DNA of 64,000 nt from Candidatus Bandiella numerosa (GCF_029981845.1 NZ_CP104164.1:744001-808000); one strand, 5' to 3'; shown: positions 1-7,386, counted from the first letter of the stretch. Program-made: numbers and translations. The notes: generated by a model from the letters alone, not told the origin.

Positions 1-1
1 A

Positions 2-274
2 GCTATGTATTATAGTGCTAAATTTTTAGATTTAATTATAGTTGATTATCAGTTACCTGATTTTGATGGTATTGATTTTATAAAAAAACTAAAACTAAAA
101 AAAGATTTTCAAGCTGTGCCTACTATATTGTTATCACAATATAGTAGTGAATTTTTAATTAATAATTGTATCGACAAAGACATCTTTCAAATGTTTCACC
201 GTGTTATTTTAAAAACTGACATATATAGATTTTTAGTTCAAGAAGTAAAATTTTTGCTAAATAGCAACAAATAA
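2..274 (+). CDS. Response regulator receiver domain, 3' end of gene
   Basis: This is the end of a two-component receiver (CheY-like) domain. The text DLIIVDYQLPDFDGIDF matches the strand around the phospho-accepting aspartate (the D of VDY), followed by the conserved hydrophobic strand VPTILLSQ and a lysine in VILKT at the place of the conserved Lys. In the family the phospho-Asp normally lies about 50 residues from the start. Here it is only about 14 residues from the first visible Met, so the gene almost certainly begins before the window. No output domain follows, so the receiver domain is C-terminal or stand-alone. The partner kinase and the output cannot be seen. Confidence 0.75.
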   Translation, partial: AMYYSAKFLDLIIVDYQLPDFDGIDFIKKLKLKKDFQAVPTILLSQYSSEFLINNCIDKDIFQMFHRVILKTDIYRFLVQEVKFLLNSNK

Positions 275-293
275 ATTCCCTAAATAAAATTAC

Positions 294-905
294 CTATTTA
301 ACAGCAAAATCAAAGTATTCATTTTTAAATGATTCGTCGATCAGTGTAAAATGCCACCATTCCTTCCATAAATTCTGAAACCCATATTTTTCCATTATTG
401 ACTTAAGCAGTAACCTATTTTTTTTAGCCTCACTTGATATATCAGCATTTGCAGTATTAAAAGTTTTATCAAAAAAGTCAAAAATAGTGCCCATCTCCAA
501 TTCATTAGTAGTATTTTTTTCAACTATCGTCAAATCAACGGTGCTTCCTCTAGAATGTGTTGAAAGGGTATCTGATATGTAATTACCAATTGTTTTAGAG
601 CGATGGATATTTGGGTAATACATTTTTTTAATATCTGGATTATTCTCCTCAGAATTAGCCCAATCTATAAAACTCTTTGCAGACATTTTGGGTCTATAAG
701 CATCAAAGACTTTCAAATTCAAGCCATATTGATTAAGCTCCGAGTTAATTTGTTTAAGAATGTTTGCAGCTTTTAATGTGATAATGCAGACTTCTTTTTC
801 ATATCCAATAACGACTTTACCAGTGAAATTATTGGTCGTAGCATACCTGATATCGGTAATTATCTCAGGTGCAATATCATTTAGGTATACGAAATCCTTA
901 TGCAT
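294..905 (-). CDS. D-alanyl-D-alanine dipeptidase (VanX/DdpX family)
   Basis: A zinc dipeptidase that hydrolyses D-Ala-D-Ala (peptidase family M15D). All residues of the VanX active site are present at nearly the same numbering: Arg71 in FDAYRP, the zinc ligands His117 and Asp124 in STHSRGSTVD, catalytic Glu182 and zinc ligand His185 in KEWWH. Length (203 aa) is normal. No signal peptide is visible, so it should act in the cytoplasm, as DdpX does in salvage of D-Ala-D-Ala from peptidoglycan turnover. It stands alone, with no VanH/VanA-like partners, so a vancomycin-resistance role is not supported. The gene points away from the portal gene. Confidence 0.88.
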   Translation of the reverse strand: MHKDFVYLNDIAPEIITDIRYATTNNFTGKVVIGYEKEVCIITLKAANILKQINSELNQYGLNLKVFDAYRPKMSAKSFIDWANSEENNPDIKKMYYPNIHRSKTIGNYISDTLSTHSRGSTVDLTIVEKNTTNELEMGTIFDFFDKTFNTANADISSEAKKNRLLLKSIMEKYGFQNLWKEWWHFTLIDESFKNEYFDFAVK

Positions 906-998
906 AAAACTTAATTTTATTATCTATGATACTTCCTAGCTCAATAAAAGCAAGTAGTATGAAAAATATAAGGTCAAATAATTGTAGCCATATTGAAT

Positions 999-2240
999 AT
1001 GAAGTTTTCAAAAATTATTAAATCTGTGATGAATTTCGATAAATCCAAAAATAAAAAAAGTCTTGTGGGGAATTTGAAAAGTTACCCATCTCAATTGAAT
1101 TCTTATTTTTACAATATTGGTAAACCAGTTTGGATGGAAAGGAACTATCAGCAATTTGCGCAAGAAGCTTATACAAAAAATGTTGTGGCCTATAGAGCCA
1201 TCAATATGATTGCAGGGGCGGCTGCCTCAATTGGATTAAAGGTGTTTGATTATAAGGGGCATCCGATTGAAAATCACCCAATTATTGAGCTTTTATATAA
1301 ACCAAATCCGCATCAAAATAAGAGTGAATTTCTGGAAAGCGTGTATTTGTATAGATTGATAAGTGGAAATGCTTATGTCTTTTCAGCATCTGATACAAAT
1401 AAATTACCCAAAGAAATTTACAGCCTTAGACCGGATAGGGTGAATGTAATTGCAGGGGATAATTTTTTGCCTATAGGATATCAGTATAAAGTTGATAAAA
1501 GAGAACAAGTTTTTCCTGTTGATCAAATTCATGGATTATCCAGGGTTTTGCATATTAAAAATAGCAATCCAATCTCTGATTGGTATGGGCTTTCTGCAAT
1601 TGAAGCTGCCGCTTATAGTATTGATCAGCATAACAATGCAGCAGCTTGGAATCAAGCGCTACTACAAAATGGGGCAAGACCAAGTGGTGCGATTATTGTA
1701 AAAGGTGCTGATGGCAGGCCATCTGAATTATCTGATGAGCAATTTGGAAGGCTGAAAGAGATGATAGCGGAGGATTTTACAGGTTCAGTTAATGCAGGAA
1801 GACCGATGATTTTGGAGGGTGGTTTGGACTGGAAGGAGATAAGTTTGTCCCCAAAAGATATGGATTTTATTGAAGGAAAACACAGTGCCGCACGAGACAT
1901 TGCCCTTGCATTCGGCGTTCCGCCACAATTGCTTGGAATTCCTGGGGACAATACCTATAGCAATTTGGCTGAAGCAAGGGTGGCCATTTGGGAACAAACG
2001 ATTTTGCCACTTGCTGAAAACACTATTGACCATATTGGAAGATGGCTTGCAAAATTATGCAAGAATGAGGTTGTAATGAAATTGGATAAGGATAAAATTT
2101 CAGCCTTGGCAAGTAAAAGAGAGGCGATTTGGGAAAGATTGGAAAAAGTAAGCTTTATGACAATTAACGAAAAACGTAAACAAGTAGGGCTGGCCCCAAT
2201 TAAAGGCGGTGATGCAATTAATACCAATTACCAAAAATAA
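999..2240 (+). CDS. HK97-family phage portal protein (GTA-like)
   Basis: Portal protein forming the dodecameric DNA-packaging vertex of HK97-type capsids, about 413 aa, typical of the family and of RcGTA gene 3. Diagnostic stretches are the N-terminal region with YTKNVVAYRAINMIAGAAAS, the middle PISDWYGLSAIEAA, and FGVPPQLLGIPGDNTYSNLA near residues 310-330. An in-frame TTG lies six bases upstream (993), but ATG at 999 is the more likely start. The prohead protease and capsid genes lie 3.1 kb and 3.9 kb downstream, not adjacent as in a working cluster, and no terminase is visible. The stop codon forms part of the inverted repeat of the element that follows. Confidence 0.9.
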   Translation: MKFSKIIKSVMNFDKSKNKKSLVGNLKSYPSQLNSYFYNIGKPVWMERNYQQFAQEAYTKNVVAYRAINMIAGAAASIGLKVFDYKGHPIENHPIIELLYKPNPHQNKSEFLESVYLYRLISGNAYVFSASDTNKLPKEIYSLRPDRVNVIAGDNFLPIGYQYKVDKREQVFPVDQIHGLSRVLHIKNSNPISDWYGLSAIEAAAYSIDQHNNAAAWNQALLQNGARPSGAIIVKGADGRPSELSDEQFGRLKEMIAEDFTGSVNAGRPMILEGGLDWKEISLSPKDMDFIEGKHSAARDIALAFGVPPQLLGIPGDNTYSNLAEARVAIWEQTILPLAENTIDHIGRWLAKLCKNEVVMKLDKDKISALASKREAIWERLEKVSFMTINEKRKQVGLAPIKGGDAINTNYQK

Positions 2241-2451
2241 CCTGAGTTTTGGGTAAGAGCTAATAAATTTAAAGAAATTTAATCCAACAAATGGTCAGCC
2301 TCGCGCGTTTACGCGCGAGCCCCCCAGGCTGGCCATTTAATCTTTTGATAAAAGAATAATCTTTAATTTTATTAGCATAAAACTTCACTTGTTCAACGTT
2401 AACAAGCCTATTACTTTGTGTTATACAATTCCTCATCCAAAACTCAGGTTA
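2238..2451. repeat. MITE-like element with terminal inverted repeats and GC-rich core palindrome
   Basis: The 15 bases TAACCTGAGTTTTGG at 2238-2252 recur as a perfect inverted copy at 2437-2451, giving a 214-bp element that starts on the stop codon of the portal gene. Near the middle is a nested palindrome: a perfect 9-bp inverted repeat CTCGCGCGT / ACGCGCGAG at 2300-2319, enclosed by AAATGGTCAGCC (2289-2300) and GGCTGGCCATTT (2327-2338), which pair with one mismatch. It is the most GC-rich spot in an otherwise AT-rich neighbourhood. There is no coding capacity. It resembles a non-autonomous miniature transposable element or a palindromic repeat. A transcription terminator is possible, but there is no T-run. 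Confidence 0.65.
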
Positions 2452-2489
2452 AAATAATTTAAATTTTTAATTATTTTAAGCGATTAATA

Positions 2490-2744
2490 TTAATAATGAT
2501 AACGACACTGTAAAATTATTAAATTATTGCCCTCTATTTTGTATACTAACCTGTGCTCAGAATTGATTCTTCTTGACCAACAGTTTATCAGGGCAAATTT
2601 TAATGGCTCAGGTTTGCCAATTCCACAGAATGGCTCCCTAATCGTTGCTTTTATGAGTTCATTTATACGTTTTAATACCTTTTTATCCGTTTTTTGCCAA
2701 TATAGATAATCATCCCAGGCATCTGGTAAAAATAATAAATTCAT
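2490..2744 (-). CDS. yoeB: Txe/YoeB-family mRNA interferase toxin
   Basis: Ribosome-dependent mRNA endonuclease of a type II toxin-antitoxin pair. The 84-aa length and all three catalytic residues of YoeB are present at the same numbering: Glu46, Arg65 and His83 in the terminal RYHY. Its start overlaps the stop of the antitoxin gene by 4 bp (ATGA), the usual arrangement, so the two are co-translated. The module sits between the portal gene and the rest of the GTA-like cluster, so it may have arrived after that cluster broke up. The intact catalytic set suggests an active toxin. Confidence 0.9.
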   Translation of the reverse strand: MNLLFLPDAWDDYLYWQKTDKKVLKRINELIKATIREPFCGIGKPEPLKFALINCWSRRINSEHRLVYKIEGNNLIILQCRYHY

Positions 2745-2995
2745 TCTTCAATTAGCTGTTTATCTGAAAAATTGCTTTGTTTTAAATCATCTAATGCTTT
2801 TGATAAACGTGATGCATTTTTGGAATTTTTCAACAAATATAAAGTTTCTTCTATTGAATTGTAGTCCTCAAGTGACATCATCACAATGGGTTTTTGGTTT
2901 TGCCGTGTAATAATAAGCGGGGCATGGTCATCACACACTTTGTTCATCGTTTGAGTAAAATTTTTCCTCGCTTTCGTGTACGTAATTGCATCCAT
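2741..2995 (-). CDS. yefM: YefM/Phd-family antitoxin
   Basis: Antitoxin partner of the YoeB-like toxin. The N-terminal DNA-binding half reads MDAITYTKARKNFTQTMNKV, followed by APLIITRQNQKPIVMMSLEDY, the typical Phd/YefM core. The C-terminal half is acidic and mixed, as expected for the toxin-binding tail. I start it at the ATG at 2995 because family members begin directly with this stretch. An in-frame ATG eight codons upstream (3019) would add MHKLAKVI. It should repress its own operon together with YoeB. A short remnant of the 105-bp repeat lies just upstream (3054-3075). Confidence 0.88.
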   Translation of the reverse strand: MDAITYTKARKNFTQTMNKVCDDHAPLIITRQNQKPIVMMSLEDYNSIEETLYLLKNSKNASRLSKALDDLKQSNFSDKQLIEE

Positions 2996-3053
2996 AATAA
3001 CTTTGGCTAATTTATGCAATTAGGTTACCATATGTGTACTTATATGGTCAATA

Positions 3054-3075
3054 CTTATCTGACCTAAAGCTATAA
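3054..3075 (+). repeat. Terminal remnant of the ~105-bp dispersed repeat
   Basis: The sequence ACTTATCTGACCTAAAGCTA and two following bases match the right end of the dispersed palindromic repeat at 4824, 5927 and 11251 (there CTTATCTGACTCAAGCTATA or close variants) with few differences. The rest of the element is not recognisable here, so this looks like a solo end or a decayed copy upstream of the yefM-yoeB module. Confidence 0.4.
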
Positions 3076-3092
3076 GACAAAATTGGAAGAAT

Positions 3093-3128
3093 AAAAAAAA
3101 GCCTCAGGAAGTTAATCCCAAGGCTTTT
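3093..3128 (-). terminator. Rho-independent terminator of the outer-membrane protein gene
   Basis: Read on the minus strand, AAAAGCCT and AGGCTTTT form a perfect 8-bp stem around a loop of about 18 bases, and the 3' arm runs into eight T residues. It lies about 50 bp after the stop of the beta-barrel gene at 3176, the right place for its terminator. The A-run on the other side could also let it act weakly on the plus strand. Confidence 0.8.
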
Positions 3129-3175
3129 AAACACTTCTTAGGTAAGAAATGAATTTAATTCAACAATTAGTTAAA

Positions 3176-4030
3176 TTAGAATGCAAATCTAACACCAGCA
3201 GTTAAAGTGTGTTGTAATTTTGGCGAGCCAGCTTTATTATTTGCATCTGTAACACCAAGGGCATTTAAGATTCCAGCAGGAGTTGTTCCAGCAGCAGCAG
3301 CATAATCAGAAGCTTTGAATTTGTAATTTCCTGTTGTTCCAGACATTTTGTAACCAACATCTAAAGTAATATCTTTAACTACTTCATAACCAACACCAAC
3401 ACCAACTTGGTAAGCAAAGCTTGTTAAGTTTTTAGATTTGATTGTTTCAGAAGCTGCTTTAAGAGCATCACCAGTAGCTTGTTCATAACCTGAAACTTTT
3501 GCTTCTAATGAACCTCTGTTAACACCAACACCAGCCATTACATATGGAGTCAATTCTGAAGCATTGTTGAAGTCATAATAAGCATTAGCCATTAAACCTA
3601 ATTTTTTCTCTTTAAGGTTAATAGTTGTGTTTTGAAGTTTTGCATTTTGGGTGCTTTTTGCAACAGCAGTTTTTCCATCAACACTGTAGGTATTACCAAT
3701 TTTATTTAATTTAATAGTATCAGCTGAAAATTCAATATTTTTAAGATTTTTCTTACCTTGAGACATGTTAATTGTAACATCTGTTCTGATGCTGTCTGAA
3801 AGTGCATAACCAAAACCAAGGTCACCAGCAAAGCCTTTTAGTCTATTGCTTTGTTTAGTTCCTTTTAAAGCAGCACCAGTATCTTTGCCATTAGCAATTT
3901 TTTCATTTAATTTTGGGCTTGAGAAATTGTAGCCTAAGTCAGCTCTAACATACATTTTGCCAGCTTCTAAAGCTGATGCACCTTGAGCAAACGCTGCAAC
4001 TGCAACAGTTGTAAGTAGTATTTTTTTCAT
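3176..4030 (-). CDS. Outer-membrane beta-barrel surface protein
   Basis: A 284-aa protein with a clear Sec signal peptide (MKKILLTTVAVAAFAQGASA, cleavage near residue 20) and the make-up of an OmpA/OmpX-type porin-fold barrel: alternating strands such as YVRADLGYNF, FAYQVGVGVGYEV, ITLDVGYKMSG, and a final strand LTAGVRFAF ending in Phe, the recognition signal for the Bam complex. Similar small barrels are major surface proteins and adhesins in Rickettsiales (Adr1/Adr2-like). Which of these it matches cannot be told by eye. Start ATG has AAGG about 10 bp upstream, and a good terminator follows, so it is a single-gene unit. The long hydrophilic segments at about 35-60 and 105-130 are likely surface loops. 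Confidence 0.8.
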   Translation of the reverse strand: MKKILLTTVAVAAFAQGASALEAGKMYVRADLGYNFSSPKLNEKIANGKDTGAALKGTKQSNRLKGFAGDLGFGYALSDSIRTDVTINMSQGKKNLKNIEFSADTIKLNKIGNTYSVDGKTAVAKSTQNAKLQNTTINLKEKKLGLMANAYYDFNNASELTPYVMAGVGVNRGSLEAKVSGYEQATGDALKAASETIKSKNLTSFAYQVGVGVGYEVVKDITLDVGYKMSGTTGNYKFKASDYAAAAGTTPAGILNALGVTDANNKAGSPKLQHTLTAGVRFAF

Positions 4031-4207
4031 TGTTAATTACCTTTTTAAAATTATTTCCTAAGAACAAAAATCCTTAATTGATTACAGTTAAATACCAATT
4101 AGAAGGATAGCGCAAATATAAATTGGCATATTTTTGAAAGTTTTTTATCAGTGTGGTGAAAATTATACACATCCATGCTTGTGAATTAAATAACATGTTT
4201 GAAAAAT

Positions 4208-4228
4208 ATATATGTGATTTTCATATAT
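4208..4228. promoter_or_regulatory. Possible operator of the downstream toxin-antitoxin module
   Basis: A perfect inverted repeat ATATATG and CATATAT, separated by 7 bases, lies about 50 bp upstream of the antitoxin start, where autoregulatory sites of type II modules usually sit. An AGGAG ribosome-binding site follows at about 4262. The AT-rich background makes chance matches likely, so this is a weak call. Confidence 0.3.
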
Positions 4229-4275
4229 TAGTGATATAGTGGAATAGTAATTTAACAAAATAGGAGATAGCTAAA

Positions 4276-4539
4276 ATGCTAAACATACAAAGTATAAAGA
4301 CAATTGGGGCCAATGGGCAACTGTCTTTAGGAAAAGCATTTGCAGGGAAGACTGTGGCAATTGAACAAGTGGATGATGGAACGTGGATAATTAAAAGTGG
4401 CCATTTTATACCTGAATCTGAAGAGTGGTTGCATGAAAAGGCTAATGCTACAAAATTAAACAGGGCATTTGAATGGGCAAAGAAAAATAAAGCAAAAGAT
4501 AATTTTGACAAGATTACAAAAGATATAGAAAATGCCTAA
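4276..4539 (+). CDS. Putative antitoxin, AbrB-like N-terminus
   Basis: An 87-aa protein whose first half (IKTIGANGQLSLGKAFAGK, then VAIEQVDDGTWIIKSGHFIP) has the strand pattern of swapped-hairpin AbrB/MazE-like DNA-binding domains. The C-terminal half is a charged helix rich in Lys, Glu and Asp. It overlaps the next gene by 8 bp, and that gene has features of a RelE-fold toxin. So it is most likely the antitoxin of a type II pair and its own repressor. I do not recognise an exact family name. A good AGGAG ribosome-binding site precedes it. Confidence 0.6.
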   Translation: MLNIQSIKTIGANGQLSLGKAFAGKTVAIEQVDDGTWIIKSGHFIPESEEWLHEKANATKLNRAFEWAKKNKAKDNFDKITKDIENA

Positions 4540-4822
4540 AGTGGATATGAATAATCCCCAGTTCCAAGCAGATTTATTCAAGCTAGAGAAAAAAGAGCAA
4601 ATGGCGTTGCTTTCAACTTTAAAAAAGATACATAAGATGACATGGGAGGAGGTGTATTCAAATAGAGGTTTGAAGTGGGAAATTATACTTTCCAAACAAT
4701 ATAATGGTAAGCGAATTTATTCTTTTAGATTTTCTCAAAAATATAGAGGATTGGCATTAAGAGAAGATGATTATATTAGGCTGTTAACGCTACATGTTGA
4801 CAATGATAGTGCATATTTATAA
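4532..4822 (+). CDS. Putative RelE-fold toxin
   Basis: A basic 96-aa protein overlapping the putative antitoxin. The end of the sequence, YSFRFSQKYRGLALREDDYI followed by RLLTLHVDNDSAYL, fits the last beta-strands of the ParE/RelE fold: a conserved Arg in FRFSQKYRG and a strand ending LLTLHVDNDSAY. The first half is helical with a Lys-rich stretch (KLEKKEQMALLSTLKKIHKM). The call rests on size, overlap and strand pattern rather than on a specific catalytic signature. Its stop is two bases from the start of a dispersed repeat copy. Confidence 0.55.
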   Translation: MPKVDMNNPQFQADLFKLEKKEQMALLSTLKKIHKMTWEEVYSNRGLKWEIILSKQYNGKRIYSFRFSQKYRGLALREDDYIRLLTLHVDNDSAYL

Positions 4823-4823
4823 A

Positions 4824-4930
4824 TATAGCATAATTCAGATATGCATTGACATCGTCATTCTTCGCTTATGCAGGTTTTAATTACACTCCGCTCATCACTC
4901 ATTGTCACTACCTATCTGACTCAAGCTATA
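4824..4930 (+). repeat. ~105-bp dispersed palindromic repeat, copy A
   Basis: One of three near-full copies. Its ends are imperfect inverted repeats: TATAGCATAATTCAGATA at the left pairs with the complement of TATCTGACTCAAGCTATA at the right. The core carries GACATCGTCATTCTTCGC and a TTCGCTCATCAC-like block. This copy is 107 bp and the most diverged of the three. It begins 2 bp after the toxin stop codon and extends into the EVE-domain gene on the other strand, encoding its last 11 residues and stop codon. Confidence 0.85.
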
Positions 4931-5338
4931 GCTGGCTTTTGAAAGTTCAATAATGATGTTATATTCATATTGAGTGATTGGCATGACAGAAAGCCTAGAT
5001 TGCTTGACTAATGCGATATTTTGCAAATTTTCATTTTGTTTGATTTCAGCAAGCGAAATGGATTTTTCCAAAGAAGTGACATATTCAAAATCAACCATGT
5101 CAAATCTTCCAGATTCATCTGTGGGGTCTGGGTAGTATTCCTTCACAACTTTGATGAGCCCCTTAATAGCCTTTTCTTGGTTAGAATGATAAAAAAATGC
5201 TATATCACCAAGTTTCATTAGGCGCAGATTGTTTCTGGCTTGATAATTTCTTACTCCATCCCATGCAGAGACTTTGTCTTGCTGCAGTTGTGACCAAGAA
5301 TAGGAGCTTGGTTCAGATTTTACTAACCAATAATTCAT
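4895..5338 (-). CDS. EVE-domain protein
   Basis: A 147-aa EVE (PUA-like) domain protein, a fold that binds modified bases in DNA or RNA. The start MNYWLVKSEPSSYSW is the family hallmark, followed by VSAWDGVRNYQARNNLRLMK and IAFFYHSNQEKAIKGLIKVV. I choose the ATG at 5338 since the longer in-frame extension (to 5395) is hydrophobic and not part of the family. The family-like sequence ends near ITQYEYNIIIELSK. The last 11 residues, YSLSQIGSDNE, are encoded inside repeat copy A, so the native C-terminus was replaced or extended by the insertion. It is divergent from the prohead protease gene, 22 bp away. Confidence 0.85.
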   Translation of the reverse strand: MNYWLVKSEPSSYSWSQLQQDKVSAWDGVRNYQARNNLRLMKLGDIAFFYHSNQEKAIKGLIKVVKEYYPDPTDESGRFDMVDFEYVTSLEKSISLAEIKQNENLQNIALVKQSRLSVMPITQYEYNIIIELSKASYSLSQIGSDNE

Positions 5339-5360
5339 ATTAAAAAATATTAAAAGGATA

Positions 5361-5816
5361 ATGACTATGATTGCAAATCGTTTAGAAAATAACAATCTAA
5401 ATTTAGTAAATTTTGATGAGAGTGGGTATTTTCAGTGCTATGCCAGTGTGTTTAACATAGTGGATTATGCTGGTGATATGATTTTGCCTAATGCATTTGT
5501 TGGAAATAAAATTGATGGAGTGAAGCTATTGTGGCAGCACAATCATCATCATCCAATAGGTATTATAGATAAGGCATATGAAAATGAAAAAGGGCTTTAT
5601 GTGGAGGGGAGAATTTTTCTGAATTTGAACTTAGGGAGGGAAGCGTATATTTTAATTCAAAACAAGGTTACTGACCATTTAAGCATTGGATATGAAGTGC
5701 TGGATTTTTATTATCATGGCGATATTAGGTGTATTACAAAAATAAAACTTTGGGAGGTAAGTGTGGTGACTTTTCCCGCAAATGAATTTGCTGAAATAGT
5801 TGCTTTGGCAACTTGA
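5361..5816 (+). CDS. HK97-family prohead protease (GTA-like)
   Basis: Capsid maturation serine protease of the HK97 type (peptidase family S78), corresponding to RcGTA gene 4. At 151 aa it is short but complete. Recognisable parts are GYFQCYASVFNIVDYAGDMI, then LLWQHNHHHPIGIID with the catalytic His region, TDHLSIGYEV with the likely Ser, and the end LWEVSVVTFPANEFAEI, typical of the family. It is separated from the capsid gene by tRNA-Val (opposite strand) and a repeat copy. That separation breaks the usual operon and argues against a working particle. Confidence 0.88.
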   Translation: MTMIANRLENNNLNLVNFDESGYFQCYASVFNIVDYAGDMILPNAFVGNKIDGVKLLWQHNHHHPIGIIDKAYENEKGLYVEGRIFLNLNLGREAYILIQNKVTDHLSIGYEVLDFYYHGDIRCITKIKLWEVSVVTFPANEFAEIVALAT

Positions 5817-5832
5817 CAAAATACTTGGTAAA

Positions 5833-5909
5833 TGGTGGGTGATAGTGGACTCGAACCACCGACCCCTACGATGTCAACGTAGTACTCTAACCAGCTGAGC
5901 TAATCACCC
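5833..5909 (-). tRNA. tRNA-Val (GAC anticodon), CCA encoded
   Basis: Read on the minus strand, the acceptor arm GGGTGAT pairs with ATCACCC, followed by discriminator A and an encoded CCA (5833-5835). The D-arm has GCTCAGCTGGTTAGAGT. The anticodon arm is CTACG-TTGACAT-CGTAG with anticodon GAC. The T-arm contains GGTTCGAGTCC. All arms close well and the gene is 77 nt with CCA. It reads codon GTC. It sits between prohead protease and capsid genes, with repeat copy B beginning 18 bp upstream of its 5' end. Confidence 0.96.
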
Positions 5910-5926
5910 AATAAGCGCATAAATGC

Positions 5927-6031
5927 TATAGCATAATTCAGATAGTATTGACATCGTCATTCTTCGCTTATGTAGGTTTTACTACACTTCGCTCATCACT
6001 TCTTGTCACTACTTATCTGACTCAAGCTATA
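5927..6031 (+). repeat. ~105-bp dispersed palindromic repeat, copy B
   Basis: Second copy, 105 bp, differing from copy C at 11251 at only about three positions. It has the same terminal inverted repeats (TATAGCATAATTCAGATA and TATCTGACTCAAGCTATA). It lies just upstream of tRNA-Val (minus strand) and about 100 bp before the capsid gene. The remaining 6032-6133 stretch holds only the AGGAG ribosome-binding site of the capsid gene and nothing else I can name. Confidence 0.88.
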
Positions 6032-6133
6032 TTTAATTTTATAAAACGACCCTTAATTCTATACAGATAAAAAGAGCGTTATTCAAGAGATTTTAATTTT
6101 TCAACAACAATTAATATAGGAGCGAATATACAT

Positions 6134-7318
6134 ATGAATATGAATGAAATTACGACTAAGACAAATAAAGTTGCAAACACATGGGAGCAATTTAAATCCA
6201 TAAATGACAGGAGGATAAATGAAATTGAAAGGAAAGGTGGGGCCGATTCTTTAACATTGTCGCATTTAGATAAAATAAATCAATCGCTTGATAAATATCA
6301 GGACAGTTTGGATAAAATTGAAAGTGTTTTAAATAGACCTGGCTCTGAGATGCATAAATCATATGAGGTGAATTGTGAATATAAGAATGCTTTTTGCAAA
6401 TATATCAAAAAGGGATTAGAGGCAGATGTTGCAAATTTTGAGCACAAAAATTTAAGTAGTAGTGCAGATAAGGAGCTTGGCTATTCTGTTACATATAAAA
6501 TGAATGAATATATCCACACATTGTTGCTAGAAAATTCTCCTATGAGGAAGATTGCAAATGTAATGGAGATTTCTACAGATTCATTAGAATTAATTGAGGA
6601 TAGGGAGGATACGACAAGTGGGTGGTCTGACACTGGCTTAAGTGAAATAGAAAAATCTAATGATACAGTATTTACCAAAAAGATAATTATAGCTCATGAG
6701 TTATATGCCCAACCAAAGGTCACGCAAAAACTGATCGATGATCCAAGAATTGATGTTGAGGAGTGGTTATCCAAAAAGCTTTCAAATATTTTCATCAGGC
6801 AAGAGAATATTGCTTTCATAAATGGAGATGGTGTTGGTAAGCCAAGAGGTATTCTTTCGTATGAAGATGGAATTGAATGGGGGAAAATTGAAAGAATTAA
6901 AACAAAAGCTGAAGAATTAACTGCAGATGACGTTATTAAGTTGTTTTTTAGCATCAAGGAAATTTATGCAAATAACACGAATTTTTTGATGAGTAGAGAC
7001 TCTTTGCAAAAAATTAGGATGCTTAAGGATAAAAATGGGCAATATTTATGGCAACCAAATTTGTCTGAGGGAAGCTCTAGTAGCCTATTGGGTTCGGAAA
7101 TTTATGTTTCAACTGATATGCCAAGTATTAGCAAAGGTGCCTTATCTATTGCATTTGGTAATTTTAAACATGCATACCAAATTATTGATCGCAGTGATAT
7201 TCGTGTTCTTCGAGATCCATTTACCCACAAACCTTATGTGAAGTTTTATTCAACTAAAAAGGTTGGTGGCGATGTTGTTAATTTTGATGCAATAAAATTA
7301 TTACAGATAGCTAGCTAA
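6134..7318 (+). CDS. HK97-family major capsid protein (GTA-like)
   Basis: Major capsid protein of about 394 aa, corresponding to RcGTA gene 5. The first about 90 residues are helical and charged (scaffold-like delta domain, with LDKINQSLDKYQDSLDKIES). The HK97 fold follows: PMRKIANVMEISTDSLELI, a conserved REDTTSGW-like segment, ALSIAFGNFKHAYQIIDRSD and the final VNFDAIKLLQIAS. The motif GDGVGKPRGIL near residue 235 is a family landmark. The gene is intact, with AGGAG upstream. It is unlinked from its protease by the tRNA and a repeat. Confidence 0.92.
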   Translation: MNMNEITTKTNKVANTWEQFKSINDRRINEIERKGGADSLTLSHLDKINQSLDKYQDSLDKIESVLNRPGSEMHKSYEVNCEYKNAFCKYIKKGLEADVANFEHKNLSSSADKELGYSVTYKMNEYIHTLLLENSPMRKIANVMEISTDSLELIEDREDTTSGWSDTGLSEIEKSNDTVFTKKIIIAHELYAQPKVTQKLIDDPRIDVEEWLSKKLSNIFIRQENIAFINGDGVGKPRGILSYEDGIEWGKIERIKTKAEELTADDVIKLFFSIKEIYANNTNFLMSRDSLQKIRMLKDKNGQYLWQPNLSEGSSSSLLGSEIYVSTDMPSISKGALSIAFGNFKHAYQIIDRSDIRVLRDPFTHKPYVKFYSTKKVGGDVVNFDAIKLLQIAS

Positions 7319-7386
7319 AAACTTGTTTCTAAAATACAATAAGTATAGATATTATGATATTTTTTGGTATTTATACTTTTGTATTT

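Noticed and set aside
294..905. Vancomycin-resistance determinant
   Set aside because: The protein is VanX-like, but vanH, vanA-type ligase and vanRS are absent, and Gram-negative cells with LPS do not need them. A peptidoglycan-recycling role is more likely.
2300..2319. GC-rich hairpin as a rho-independent terminator of the portal gene
   Set aside because: No T-run follows on either strand and the hairpin lies at the centre of a larger inverted-repeat structure, so an element core is the better reading.
4895..5395. Longer EVE protein with N-terminal hydrophobic segment as a membrane form
   Set aside because: The family begins at MNYWLVKSEP. The extra 19 residues correspond to the upstream region of the gene and overlap the divergent prohead protease start.
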